Shown: positions 49,251-62,200, counted from the first letter of the stretch. The stretch: 64,000 bases of DNA from Juglans regia (GCF_001411555.2 NC_049908.1:28496724-28560723), one strand, 5' to 3'. Notes: generated by a model not told the origin, from the sequence alone. Numbers and translations are program-made.

Positions 49251-51499
49251 TTAGGTCGTACTCAAGTGATCAGCTTGAAACTGTCTTAGCAGCTGTAGAG
49301 ACTGATGATAGAGATTTAGATCAATGCCATCTACATTTCTACCCACACGTGCTTGCAATATAGCCTGAAATGAAACAGCCAGCTAGATTTTACAATCTTA
49401 ATATCTGTATTCTCTGTGCGTGTGAGAGAGAAACAATAAACTTCAACTGATGTTGCCAGCATCCTACCTCATTATCAGGCTGGATAAGGAGTTCACCAAT
49501 GAATTGGTAGAAGGAACCCACTCGAAAGCTCAGGTCCCTTAGGTGCTGAGTGTTGATCTTCAGGTTGGCATTTCCATCAATAACTATAGCAACAGCTGTC
49601 TCAACAGAATACTCTTGTAGCCTGTTGGGGAACAAAATATAAGCTCTCCAATGATATGGGATTATTTAAATAAGCAATTAACAATGAAGAAAATAAAATA
49701 CGAAAACTACAATCATCCAGCCAAGCATACCAGCACAGATAATATAATGGCATAAAGCACATGGAAGAACCCTTATATGTAGGCACATGGAGATGGAAGA
49801 AACCCATAATTTGTCGGCACACTAAGATATTTCTCAGTCAAAAAGCAAACTGATTGGGTGGTAATGAGTTCATAACTGCTCATGCAACCATGCCGATAAA
49901 TCTGTAATTGATCTTTTCATATTTAAATATTTAATGATCAGAGCTGCAAATAATATTAGTGACCAGGACATCCAATGTGAAAGGAAACTTTAGAACAAGA
50001 TCTATCAAGGAATAAGATCTAAAGATGATGAGCAACCTGTACTAGGGTGTTTGCGATCTCATAATTAAAATAATCGGGTGGACATAACAGTATGGGCTTT
50101 CGGTTTATCCTAGTTAACTATATACACCACTGGATGGTTCTAAAAATACCAATGCGTAAGTTTAGAAAACCAAAATTAAATTAATAATGAATAATGACAA
50201 AGCCTTCCCTCCATGTAAAAATGTAATATAATATTACACATGAAAAATCAAAAAAGAAATGGAAAGAAACTGCAAATTACAGGAAGAAGGCCATCAGTCC
50301 CCAAGAGAACCAAATAACTACTATCAGGCTTTCAACTCTATTGCTCTGTTGCTGCCAAAAACTAGAACAACAAGTTGTAAGAAGATTGCAAATATTACCC
50401 ACCCCTCTTCTTTCATACAAGTGATAAGGTATCAAGAAACATCAAAGAGGTTTCAAACCAATCAGATCTTGAATATTGCCCAAAGAAAGCCCATTTTGAT
50501 CAAGATCCAAGCAAGAAATGCCTCGAGAGATCCTATTTTGAAATTCCCTAGGGGAATCAATTTGCCTTAAAAAAACCCTCTTGTTCCTCCAGCTAGATGC
50601 TGATTGGGATTTTTTTTTTTTTATGTCGGGGAACCTCTCCAAGATAGGGCCCTTCGGACCCATCCCTGCAGAGTAAGCCCCAGTCCCGTACACAGCACCC
50701 TCGGAAGTTTCTCTACACGGAACTGGTTAAATCGCTAGTTTTTCACCCGGGGGTGTGGCCCCAAAGGATTGTTTGCACCCATGAGGTGTTGAGCCTTGGA
50801 CCTTGAAGGGAGTGATACCTCAAGACTAAGACCTTCACCACTTGGGCCAACCCCTTGGGAAGCAATTTTCCCCAAGATACTAAGCCCCTACAACAAAACT
50901 TTCCAGACCAGCAGTCTTTGGATATATATCCAACCTAATCCCTTGCCTGATTTACATATACTGTATAACTACTGGTGGCCAATACTTTTCACCACTCTAT
51001 TGCCCCTATCAACATCCCTCCAAAATCTCTATCACCAGTCCAGTTTATCTCCCCTTTTCTACTATAATCACTCTGCCCAAACCCATAACCATTGTTAAAG
51101 ACCTCCTATATCGATGCACAAGTTCCCTCAACAATTATTGTGAACATCCTTAAGCTGGCTACCATCATCTCTCAATTGCAGTAAACATTAAAATAGAAGA
51201 ACACCATGTTTTAAAGTTTGTAAGCCTTAAATCCAGATAGTATTCAGGATTTGGAAGCTTGACAAAGTCTCAGAAGGATACGCTCAATAATGTTTATAAA
51301 ACTTGGAAAAAAACATACAAGAAGAAGGTGGATATAAGAGTTCATGCGCACGACATATATAACCAGTAATTAGGCTGGAAGGGCAGAGGTCTTACTTTCC
51401 AGTAACTCTAAGTGATGCCCCTTGCTTGAAGAAGGGAGAAGACGGATAAATATCTTGTAGTGACACTAATGTGCCTGATTTTATTGCAGATGATGCCAT
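49251..51499 (-). CDS. TEN1: TEN1, telomere CST-complex OB-fold subunit
   Basis: Small nuclear protein that with CTC1 and STN1 forms the CST complex protecting and helping replicate telomeres. Three coding exons: 51396-51499, 49468-49621, 49251-49364; 372 nt, 123 residues, the usual size for plant TEN1 (Arabidopsis At1g56260). The start gives MASSAIKSGTLVSLQDIYPS, followed by FFKQGASLRVTGKLQEYSVE, NLKINTQHLRDLSFRVGS, YQFIGELLIQPDNE, and the conserved end AILQARVGRNVDGIDLNLYH..LLRQF. All junctions are GT-AG with matching phases (GGA AA|G CTA; GAG|GCT). Intron 1 is 1.8 kb and holds a SINE. A likely non-coding first exon lies near 52823-53000 (donor after GGGACAAG), placing the 51.9-52.5 kb tandem repeats in a leader intron; that part is inferred. 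Confidence 0.93.
50610..50854 (-). mobile_element. tRNA-derived SINE in TEN1 intron 1
   Basis: About 245 bp on the minus strand, same sense as TEN1. It starts GGGGTTGGCCCAAGTGGTGA (tRNA-like head with an A-box), has a B-box-like GGTCCAAGGCTCAAC about 50 bp on, and ends CCCGACAT plus A14. TTGGGA flanks both ends (50604-50609 and 50855-50860), a plausible short target duplication. Polymerase III boxes and an A tail define a SINE; it is probably inert within the intron. Confidence 0.8.
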
Positions 51500-51900
51500 C
51501 AAGCCAACCCTTCAGTTAAAAAAGCATTTTGGATCCTCCCTGCAAGTTGATAGATATATTATAACTGATCACCATTACACACACAAAAACTTACAGGAGA
51601 GTTATAAACATCATTGTCTGAAGGCTGATTTTGGGAAAGATACCCAATCGAGAAAAAGTTAGGTAGACATGGTAATTCCAATATCACATGTTAGAAGTTA
51701 CATCACGGTTCATTCAAAATTCGGGGAGAAGCTCTATAAAATTAAATTATAGTTCATTAGCGGAAAAAATAGCTAATATGTTTGGGAAGAGGATGGAACT
51801 TTTAGAAGAATCAAGCGGTTGTAGATGTGAAAGATATCTATTTTCGCAACTCCAATAAATCTAGTGGATAATTACAGAATAGAATGGCCTGCCAGAAAGC

Positions 51901-52545
51901 TACCTAATTGGAGTTCTATTTTTTCTTTTCTTTCCATCTATATTTGTCGAAAACAAAAAAGTTTCAAAATGTCACTTTCATTCCGCCCCTCAATCTCTCA
52001 GCAATCAAAGGAAGCTTCAGACAAAACCAGATAATTTTTTTTTTTCTTTCAGTTAAAACCAAGCCAAAAAATAGTGCATCCCAAACCGCATGCAAACTGT
52101 ACTCAAAACAAATCATCTCAAACGAAATGGTACATAAGAACTGTACATCCCAAACCGCATGCAAACTGTACTCAAAACAAATCATCTCAAACGAAATGGT
52201 ACATAAGAACTGTACATCCCAAACCGCATGCAAACTGTACTCAAAACAAATCATCTCAAACGAAATGGCACAAATCTACCCCGATTTGTGCACTACGAAA
52301 CAAGGTACCTAATTGGAGTTCAATTTTTTCTTTTCTTTCTATCTATATTTGTCGAAAACAAAAAAGTTTCAAAATGTCACTTTCATTCCGCCCTAAATCT
52401 CTCAGAGCAATCAAAGGGAGCTTCAGACAAAACCAGATAATTTTTTTTCTTTCAGTTAAAACCAAGCCAAACAATAGTAAATCCCAAACCGCATGCAAAC
52501 TGTACTAAAAAAAAATCATCTCAAACGAAATGGTACATAAGAACA
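51901..52545. repeat. Nested tandem duplication upstream of TEN1
   Basis: The outer duplication has a period near 405 bp: TACCTAATTGGAGTTC begins at 51901 and again at 52306, with matching sequence through the AAACCAAGCC and CCGCATGCAAACTG blocks. The first outer copy contains an inner triplication (52077-52283); the second has a single unit. This implies the inner expansion happened after, or was lost from, one outer copy. No protein is supported even though frames stay open. Confidence 0.88.
52077..52283. repeat. Three 69-bp tandem repeats
   Basis: Units start at 52077, 52146 and 52215 with CATCCCAAACCGCATGC. They are almost identical, so the array is recent. 69 is a multiple of three, which explains the long open frames on both strands. 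Confidence 0.92.
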
Positions 52546-54263
52546 ATAAAAAAAAAAAAAGTAGGAAACTCAGAAACAGCTGCACATAGAATTAGAAAAA
52601 CCAAAGCATCATGTAGTTAGCGTGAAGTAAATACTATCTTCTGAACTTACACATCAGACAATGGCCTACTCATAAAGCGCCAATCTTTGTCTCAAGCCAA
52701 CCACCCAACTCAAAATAATATGAAATGCTGTAAACAGACAAGGATGCCAAATTAACAGAACCCAAAACCCAGATACTAAAATCTTAAGTACACAAAAGGA
52801 AATTGCATGCCTATGCTTAGTACCTTGTCCCAGTATGATTCAAGGATGGAGGGTTTGCTTTGTTAGTGTCTTTCGGAAAAGCTCCGGTGACTCGGTGAGT
52901 GGCAGTCTGAGAGAAGGCGAGGAAACGAAATCGTATAATGGGAAAAACGGGGAAATTGCTGGATGAAGCACTGCTGTATAACGAAAGAAAAAAAAAAAAG
53001 GTAAAAAGGCCGCTACCGGGCTCGTCATTTTTAATCTTTGGAAATACTTTAGCAGAAACATAATTTATAAAATTATTTTTATTATAATATAAATATAAAA
53101 GATAAAGTTATATAATTTATTTTTATATTTATGTTTTTCTTTATTAATATAATACTACATTGTCCCCCAATTTTAAACTCTAAAAGGAACACATACACAA
53201 ATTTATCAATGGTAAGTTTGGTAATTTTTTTAATATTTTAAAAAAATAATAATATTATATACCGTCGTAAAGTATACAAGTACTATACAATCGTTTTGAA
53301 AAAGAATAAAATTTATTTTAAAAAATTAATTTTATTTTCATATAAATTCTATATTTATTTATTATATAGTTATATCATTGTAAATATCATTTTTCTTTTT
53401 TCTTTTTAATCATGTATCCTGTCCCGAGTCCCCAGCCACTTTTACCATAAGGGAGATGATAGTATGACTATCCAACATGTTCCCTAAATGTGTCTATTTA
53501 TATATTTTTCTTTATTTTATTTTTTTAATAGTTAATAAAGTGACTATTAGTGAATTTATATTTTTTTAATTTTTTTCTTAATGGTTAAGAATGTTTAAAA
53601 AATATTTAAAAGAAAAATAAGAAAAATAAAAAAATCTATTTGTCCTAACGTGCATATTTGGTGGACACATTTAATAGACACCCTAACATTGTCCTTTACA
53701 AGAAAGAAAAGAAAAAATGCACTTGAATCATACACCCCACATCTATAACTTTTTCAATATGTTTACCAATTGAGAGTAAGATGAATGCTATGCATTAGAC
53801 ACTATTTACTCATACACCCCACATCTATAACTTTTGCATAAAGTGTGGGGTGTTTTTTAGAGTGTGAGACAAAACAAAACAAATACATGTAGAGTGAGGT
53901 CTCCCCCATCTCTTGGATTCTATTACCAACAGATGCTTCTTGATATATATGAAACCAGACAACAAAAACATAAACTAATCGTGTTGCAATGATCGTGGAC
54001 ACTCTTGAATAAATGGAAAAATAATGTCTATACACTTCCTTTTTACAGCTACTAGTTGAAGCTGTGCAAAGAATGCATGAAGGCCATTGTGGCATCTGAG
54101 TAATTCTACCCAACACGTTTCTATGAATACTGTTAGTGCTGTCAACCCTTCTGTTAGCATTCCTGTTCTCTCTGTCACAAACGAGATTATCACCAATCCT
54201 AGGTAAAAACAATGGTCCTGTCATATAATATGTCCATCTGCCATCTTTCCCAACTCTTTATAG
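52546..54263. other. Region between TEN1 leader and the PLD pseudogene
   Basis: The TEN1 transcription start region is probably near 52823-53010, after which AT-rich DNA with T and A runs continues. Minus-strand frames at 53802-54224 lie just past the PLD stop and look like former 3' UTR. No other gene is seen. Confidence 0.45.
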
Positions 54264-57200
54264 TTAGTGAAATACTCGAGGAGCTGCATAAAACTCGGTC
54301 TCGTTGAACACTGGTCTCATATTGTATTCTTCACACATGAACTCTAATGGGAAGGAAACAAGATGTCCCCTAATAGACTTCAATCTCTCCATTGGATCTA
54401 TTACCTTGAGTTCTCCATTCTCATAGGATTCTAGCTTCTCAGGGGCTTTTCCTAAATCCATAGTGGTGTGGCCAAGTTTCTCCTTCCAATGGGCCATGGT
54501 TTGCCTGAGAGCAGCTCTGTATTTGATAGCAAAATTAAGCAAGCATGTGAGAGAGCCGAGAGTTAGCAAGTAGGAGATGGTCATGGTAGTATCGTACCGG
54601 GATTGTATCAGATCGTTAGGAATGCAAGCAAAAACATCTTGGTAAATAATAGAATTTTCCTGTTATATATAACTATCAGTAGAAAGTGAAAAAATGTAAA
54701 GCAATATAATGTAATGACTAAGACTGCCTAGTTTCCACATATTTCTTAAGATGCATATCACACTAAACCAACCTACATTAGCAACGGCACTGCAATAACA
54801 AGAAGTCCAATTCCGTCCAAGACTTGAAGGAAAATATGTATCATCAAATCCAGATATACTGAGAAAACTCTTTTTAGTCAATACCTAAATGAAACTTCCT
54901 AGAGAAATCATGCATCAAGGCCACATTCTACCAAAAAGTATAGCATACATACTATAAACGTTGTGATTGCCAGCATGTATATGACGGTTGTATATTAATA
55001 TGATTGTGGATGAGGCAGAACAATATTAAAACACAAGTATAAAACACACGCCTCATTGAATTTACTGAATCTTTTCATAAAATCTGGCAAATTTACCTTT
55101 GCAGTTGCTAACCACAGATCTCTATATGTTGAATCTGCTATCAAAAGGACGTTTTAGAAACATTTCTGGGCAAATCCACCAGCCAGTAATGAATATCTGC
55201 ATACAATCTTCAATCTTTCAATCAAAAGAAACAGATGCTGGCATGGATTTAATGCATTCAAGTTAGCACATAAATTTTTTATTTGGTAAAAAAAAACCTC
55301 TGATTTTGCGTTCTCTATGGAAGAAGCAATTGCTTCAAAGGCTGCTTGGCCATCTATAAACCATTGAGCTTGGTTTCCATCTTCCACCAAACCTCTTTGA
55401 GGAGCAAAGGAACCAAAACGGTGAGACTGACACCAACCTTCTTGAGGCCTCAGACCAGCTTTGTTGATTTCTGTAACCCAATCTCCAACTTTAGCACTAC
55501 TTGTGGTTCTTAACTTTAGGCTTTGATTTCTACAGTTTACCTTTAAATGTTTTCAAATGTTTTCATTAGAACCGATCTTGACAAAAAGCAAAAATCATAT
55601 ATTTAGACAAATCAACCGGAGTAAGATTTCCATATCAATTGTAACATTTCTATAGAAGTAAAGCGAAAACAGTCGAGACGCAAAAAGTTATGTATCAACC
55701 CACACAATCTAGTAACTTTAAAATTGGCCTCAAGCAGGTCCAATATCTTATACCATCTGACTTTCTTTCATCAAAAACATCAGTTGCTTGGTTGCAGTTC
55801 ACAATGACTCTCATAAGACAATTGAATTAGAATTATAACAACATTATAACGAAGGTCAATAAGAAACAAAAACTGTGTCAATGCACAAGTAACGTAATGA
55901 TTAGAATCTTTAAGCTTTGGAGAAGTAAAGACAAAAACAGCTTACTCACCCTAAATGCATAACGTAGAGGATTATTTTCCTTTACATGACTTCCTAAATG
56001 TACTTGGGAGATCCCATTTCCTTTGGAGGCTGGTAGTACACCAAAAACAATTATATCTAAGAGTTTGGTGTCAAAAGGGTCATTCAGGAAGGCCAGGAAC
56101 CCAGGTTTTAAAACAGCCCACACCTGCACAAGGATAAAATGTAGATAATGATAAAATTATAGTTTAAGAAGTAATCAGAGAAGACATTGTAGGAAAGGTG
56201 GCTTGACTTCCTATGTCAAGAGGAAGCCATTTTTCTTTGCATGCATTAAATGCATGCATGCTTTGCAACCCAAAAGAGAAACCTATGGCTTCTAGGTGCA
56301 AGACTTGATTTGTCTACCTAACTTAAAGTTTGTCATGCTTTGTCTATACTCACGTCCAAAAATGTGCAACTCTCGCCTATAAGAGTATGCATCTTGAAAT
56401 TGAGAGTAGAGAGAAGTGAGAAGAAAGCTCAAGAGATATACAAACATAGGCTGCAGGCAACAAGATCTTCATAGTTATCTAGTGTGGACTTATTGTGAAC
56501 AGACTGTAAAATTCTTTTCGTTTTAGCAGTATGATACTTTGATTATGTATGAAAGCAAAGACAACGACAACTTGATTTTCAATTTAAAATCCATTATCTA
56601 TGACTTGATATGGTGGATCGTGCAATAACACTACTCAAGTGAGCTATAAACATCTATAACTCAACTCCTCCATACTTGGCATTAAAGAGTCATTCCATCA
56701 ACTAAATGGCAGAGAGCAATGAACGGTTAGCTAGCATGGATAAATGTCCAATGAAGAGGAAGCTAGATACTCCTACTGCAGTTCCAGATCCCATTAGTCT
56801 TGAGCTAGATATTTTTTTCTTGTTCCCTATGCAGCCAGAATAAAAATGTATAGAATTTATTTAATGTAATCTTCAACAATTGGTGTGTACAAGTTAGATT
56901 TGTCGTAAAACCTTCTCAAATATGTAGACTGAAGAAGAATACTCAACTGCTGAATTAATTTAGAAACAGTAGCTGGAGAATGAATAAGGAGAAATATAAA
57001 AAAGCACTTTCAAATTGATGACTGAGCATCTACAGTCCTGAGCATTATTTTCCAGTTTTTAGATGCATAACAGGTGCCTCAAGATAGAATTTTGAGGCAT
57101 GTAAATGGTTTTCCAGCCAAAGAACTTATTCCATGGCCCAGAAAGTCTGGATTTTTTCTATTATGTATGACTCTGTGCCTGGCTCGGCATTCTGAGGAAA

Positions 57201-58645
57201 ATATGACATTAGTTTTCATCACAAGAGGTCCCCCCCTGCCGTGTCCACAAGGATAAAAGGCCAGCAACAAAACCTTTTTCCAGTTTCCTTGGCAACACCC
57301 ACACCAATGTGACACGCAACAATTCAAATCAGAATCAGTCCCTGGTAGAGCTTCACCATTATGTAACCTTCTTTCAATTTTGAACCATACTCCAGTATAA
57401 AAGACAGCTTGGAGACCTCCAGAAATTTGCATACCTACAATCCAAAGGCAACCGTCAAGGTAAATTGTCTAAAGTCACCGGTAACGAATGATTAATGGTG
57501 AAGTAGAGAAATATTTCTGAATGTATCAAGAAATGTCAAACTGTTTGACCTTAATCGAGTTTAAAATGATTCCAGCCTAATCTAGACCCCCACCCCACAC
57601 CCCAAAAAAAAAAGGACTTGCCATATTCACATTCCTATAATTTACTACGCATGTTGTTTTGGTTCTGTATAAGAAAGCATAGCTATCATATCACCGATAA
57701 AGAACCTGGAGAGGATGCACTGACATAGATATCACTCCCTCCCTGTCAAATTAGCTAAAGAGTAAGATTTTCGTTAAAGGGAATCAATTATCACAACCGT
57801 GGATAAAGATTTGATGATCAATGTTGGAAAGAGCCTGAATGTAAACTTCATATTCCAAACATATATGCAGCAGCTGTTTTCGATATGAAATCACCACTGA
57901 CCCCATGTCAAAGGCTAAATGATGAGTATGACTCGTTATTTGACAACCAATTAAACCAAAAAAAGCATCAATATGAAAGAATTTGGCTCTGTAAATAGAA
58001 GCATCAAAGATGGCTGAATCCTGACCTCTCTGGAATTCACAATATCCATATTTCCCAGAAAGTGATTCAGAGAGCTCTGCATTGCCACCTTTCCTCTGTC
58101 TGAAATGGACTGCTGCCCTCCTAGTGCTGGCCTAATTATTGGCAGAGCAGCAATTGATGGAACATTTCTGCATAAAGACCATAAACCTCCTCTGTTAGGC
58201 CCCACAAGAGATGCAAGAAACAACTCGGGTAGAAAGGGCTCGATCAGTTTGACATGCTATACAGAATGGACAGCGTTAACCCTCACCTGTTTTTAACACT
58301 TACTTGATGATGCAAAGGAATAGCTCCATCATCAGGTTCATCATCATCTTGCACTACTGCTGTCTGATCTACTATTCCCATGCTTTGAAGCCATTCTTTG
58401 ACCTTCCACAGAAAGTTGTAATCAGAAACTAAAAGGTACTTGTGACTATACTCAATAAAGGAACTCACAGTTATTAATGATACCATGAAGTTCGACTTCA
58501 GTTATAAAAAATGGAAAGGATACGTCATGCATAATAGGCCAAACTGCTCTTGTTTCTCGTATAATTCCTCAATAAATGCACGTTTCTTCAAAGCAAAATG
58601 TAAATAGAGGACTTGTGATGCTTTCTTCACTAAACGCCACTTGAA
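54264..58645 (-). pseudogene. PLDZ: Broken phospholipase D zeta (PX-PH type PLD)
   Basis: Exon remnants, gene order: 58544-58645 (FKWRLVKKASQVLYLHFALK, end of PX domain), 58287-58402 (VKEWLQSMGIVDQT), 58026-58167 (SIAALPIIRPALGGQQS..GNMDIVNSRE), 57274-57434 (FLEVSKLSF), 55950-56123 (VWAVLKPGFLAFLNDPFDTK, PH domain), 55298-55540 (GDWVTEINKAGLRP, GNQAQWFIDGQ), 55097-55196 (fusion exon), 54598-54659 (IYQDVFACIPNDLIQS), 54264-54516 (RQTMAHWKEKLGHTT..FNETEFYAAPRVFH). Lesions: the donor after 58544 reads TT instead of GT; exon 57274-57434 has 161 nt with a 1-nt loss after GYIMVK; exon 55097-55196 joins ITGWWICPEMFLKRPF directly to ADSTYRDLWLATAK out of frame. That internal deletion removes the region containing both HKD catalytic motifs. 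The N-terminal exons are not in the window. The known family role is phosphatidic acid production; this locus cannot make an active enzyme. Confidence 0.92.
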
Positions 58646-58782
58646 CTGATCAATTAGTCATGAATTCAGTCATTAATTGCAAAATATGGAATGAGTCTTA
58701 ATACTCAAAAGAACATAGAACTAAAGATGCTGTAAGAATTCCATTATTCCCCTCGAGAATACTTTGTTCCAAGGGGCAGGCT

Positions 58783-59191
58783 TGTTGAAGAGCAATGGAG
58801 CTGCTGAGTTGGAAAGGCAAGAACAGTGTCTCTCACCCACATCAGCACTGGATGGCAAGTCAGCAGAGAGGAGAAAAAAAAAAAAAAAAAAGGACGAACC
58901 AAGGGGAATGAGAGAAGAAAATCCTGAACCATGAAGTTTTGTTTTATATGCACAGCTCTGTCCTTTTTGTCTGTCATTTGCTCCTTTTTCATTTCTGTAA
59001 AAGCAAAGTTGGTTAGTAGTGCGCACAGCAGTGCCCTTTTTGTATGCTAGTGATATTCATGTAATGCTATAAATAGCCAGACTCTGTACAGACAGAAACA
59101 CACAAGGAAAAATAGAAATTCAACCCTTTCCAATCCTCGTTCATTGTTTTGCTCTTGGTGTTTTACATACACTATTTTTACATTTCTAACA
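58783..59191 (+). repeat. 5' LTR of Copia retrotransposon (409 bp)
   Basis: Begins TGTTGAAGAGC and ends TTTCTAACA, with TG..CA ends, immediately before a primer-binding site. A TATA box TATAAATA at 59068-59075 sits about 120 bp before its end. An A18 run lies at about 58874-58891. The first 103 bp match the partial 3' LTR at 63898 exactly, including the A18 length. The expected 5-bp target duplication would begin as AGGCT at 58778-58782; the other side is outside the window. Confidence 0.95.
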
Positions 59192-59203
59192 TGGTATCAG
59201 AGC
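59192..59203 (+). other. Primer-binding site complementary to initiator tRNA-Met
   Basis: TGGTATCAGAGC follows the LTR terminal CA directly, the standard Copia minus-strand priming site. Confidence 0.93.
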
Positions 59204-59209
59204 AAGGTT

Positions 59210-62200
59210 ATGGAAGATAGCAACTCAGAAACCCAAAACCAAGATAGCAACTCAGATAGCAACTCAGAAACCCAAACCCAAAACCAAGATAGCAACTCAG
59301 AAACCCAAAACCAAGATAGCAACTCAGAAACCCAAAACCAGAGTAAGGTTATGGAAGATAGCAACTCAGAAACCCAAAACCAAAATCAAAACCCCAATCC
59401 CAACAAAGACCCTTCTCACCCAAGCAGTCCATACTACATTGGCACCAATGATGGTACTGGCTCCATGCTTGTCACTCATAGCTTGGATGCCAGTAACTAT
59501 TACTCATGGGCTCGTTCAATGAAAAGAGCATTAAGAATAAAAAATAAGCTCAGCTTCATTGATGGAAGTCTATGTGAACCAACTGATCCAAATGACCCCC
59601 TCATGGAACATTGGCTGCGTTGTAATGACATTGTGATTACTTGGATGCAAAATACCATGGCTGTTGACATCAAGTGCAGCACAGTGTATGCAGAAACAGC
59701 ACACCAACTTTGGCTTGAGTTAGAACAACGTTTTGCTCAACAAAATGCTCCTCGGATTTTTGAGATTAAGCATGCTATAACCATGCTAATGCAGAACCAA
59801 GATGCTGTAAGTGTTTACTTTTCCAAACTCAAAACTTTGCTGGATGAACTTTTGAACTATGAGGTCATTCCTAGTTGCAGTTGTGGGGGCCTAAAAATAG
59901 TTGTACAAAATCAACAAAGGGACTGGGTTATGAAATTTTTAATGGGCTTGAATGATTCTTATAAGGGAATCAAAGCTCAAATCCTCTTAATCAAACCTTT
60001 CCCTAGTCTTAATGAGGTTTACTCCATAATACAACAAGAAGAGAAAAGAAGGGAAATATCTACTGAGGGACCTGTGCATAACTCCATGGCAATGTTTACT
60101 CGAGGAAACTACAAGGAGGGTGGTAAACCAAACATTTCTACACAAAAGAGGGATCGATATTATTGTTCTTTTTGCAAAATATCAGGACACTCTCTAGAAA
60201 GATGCTTTAAGGCTAACCCAAGCAAACCAGTTTGTTCTCACTGTCAAATTCCAGGTCATACTGCAGACAAGTGTTTTAAGCTTCATGGATACCCATCAAC
60301 TCACAAGTTTGATGGGAGGAACAGATCTTCAGCAAACCAAGCCACTGCATCTCCAACTTCTGCTCAGGATTTGGTAAATGACAAGTCTCAAGTGTCCTTA
60401 AGCCAAGAACAATACTCACAGCTCCTGGCTTTGCTCAAACCAGCCACAAGTCCTTTACACTCAAACCCCTCTGCCAACAATGTTCAAAGCATTTTTGCTT
60501 CCTCGTCTTCTGATGGAAATGTTCATCAAATTTCTGGTATGTCGTTATGTATGTCTGTTTTTAATTCTAAGCCTTCAAATAAATTGAATGTGCCTTGGAT
60601 CATTGACACAGGAGCAACAGATCACATGATCTGTTCTCCCTTGCTGTTCTCTTCAATTCAATCACAAGCTTCTCATTCTGTTGCTCTACCTAATGGTAAT
60701 ATAGCTGCTGTTACTCACATAGGAACAGTAAGAATTACAAACTCTCTAACCCTTCAGGATGCTCTTTGTGTTCCTAGCTTCACTTTCAACTTGATTTCTG
60801 CTAGAAAACTAACTCAAACACTTCATTGTTGTTTGATTTTCTTTCCTCATTTCTGCTACATACAGGACCTTTCAGTTTGGAGGACGATTGGCATGGGTGA
60901 AGTGAGGCAAGGGCTATATCATATACTGCAAAGGGAAGTCTCTCCCTCAGCCTTGTCAGATGCCTTGGGCAAAATGAGTCCATTATCTTCACTCCGAATT
61001 TCTGCTTCAGTCACCAACAATGACCAAAATTTTGATGTTTGGCATTATAGACTAGGACATTCTTCTTACTCAGTTTCTAACATAGATGGTGATGTTCATT
61101 TTTCAAAAAATCCTAGTGAAAAACTTTGTTCCATATGTCCCTTAGCCAAGCTCCACAAACTACCATTTTCTATAAGCACACACAAAACAGAAAAGTGTTT
61201 TGAATTATTACATTGTGACATTTGGGGTCCTTGCAATGAAACTGGCAGTGATGGATCAAAATACTTCTTAACTATTGTGGATGATTTTAGTAGATGCACT
61301 TGGACTTATATGTTGAAACTAAAATCTGATGCCACCACTAGCCTTCAAAGCTTTTGTGCTATGATAGAGACTCAATTTGAGACTAAAATAAAAATCATTC
61401 GGAGTGATAATGGAGGGGAGTTTAACATGAAGGATTTTTATTTCAAAAAGGGCATCATACATCAAAGAAGTTGTGTTGAGACGCCACAACAAAATGCTGT
61501 GGTGGAAAGAAAACACCAACATATTTTAAATACAGCCAGGGCATTAAGATTCCAAAGTAGCATTCCGTTGAAGTATTGGAATCATTGTATTTTAACTGCT
61601 GTGCATATCATAAACAGGACACCTTCACCTATGTTGAGCAATAAAAGCCCTTATCAAATTCTATTCAAAAAGAAACCCAGTTACACACATCTTAAAGTTT
61701 TTGGCTGTCTAGCTTTTGCTACAACCATTGTTAATGGAAGGCATAAATTTGACCCTAGAGCAAAGAGGTGTGTGTTTTTGGGATACCCCTTTGGGATTAA
61801 AGGATATACTTTGCTAGACCTTGAAACCAAGAGAATATTTGTTTCTAGAAATGTGGTTTTCTATGAAAATGTTTTCCCTTACAAAAATAAAATCCTCACT
61901 GACACTCATGTGGAATCAAACCAAAACAATATCAGTTTTACTCAAATCCCTACCATTTTTACAGAATCTATCACCACTACCTCAAACATTCCTCAAGAAA
62001 CTGAAGCAAACTCTCAAAATACCATCTCTGAACAGGAAGTTCTTGATACTTTCTCTCAAACTGAGTCAGAAACCAGCCCTCAATATTCTGCTACTCATGA
62101 CTATGCATCAAATACCACACCTATCAGTCACTTGCCTAGGAGGTCAACAAGGGTTCGAAGAGCACCTTCCCACTTGCAGGATTTCATATGTCAGCAGGTG

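Noticed and set aside
51908..52508. Long open frames on both strands (up to 144 codons)
   Set aside because: Produced by 69-bp tandem repeats, a multiple of three; repetitive peptide with no family.
53802..54224. 140-codon minus-strand frame next to the PLD remnant
   Set aside because: It lies immediately downstream of the PLD terminal exon, shows no PLD or other motif and fits former 3' UTR.
56180..56620. LTR-like stretch in the PLD intron (TATA-like CTATAAGAG and purine-rich tract)
   Set aside because: No TG..CA ends, partner LTR or target duplication found.
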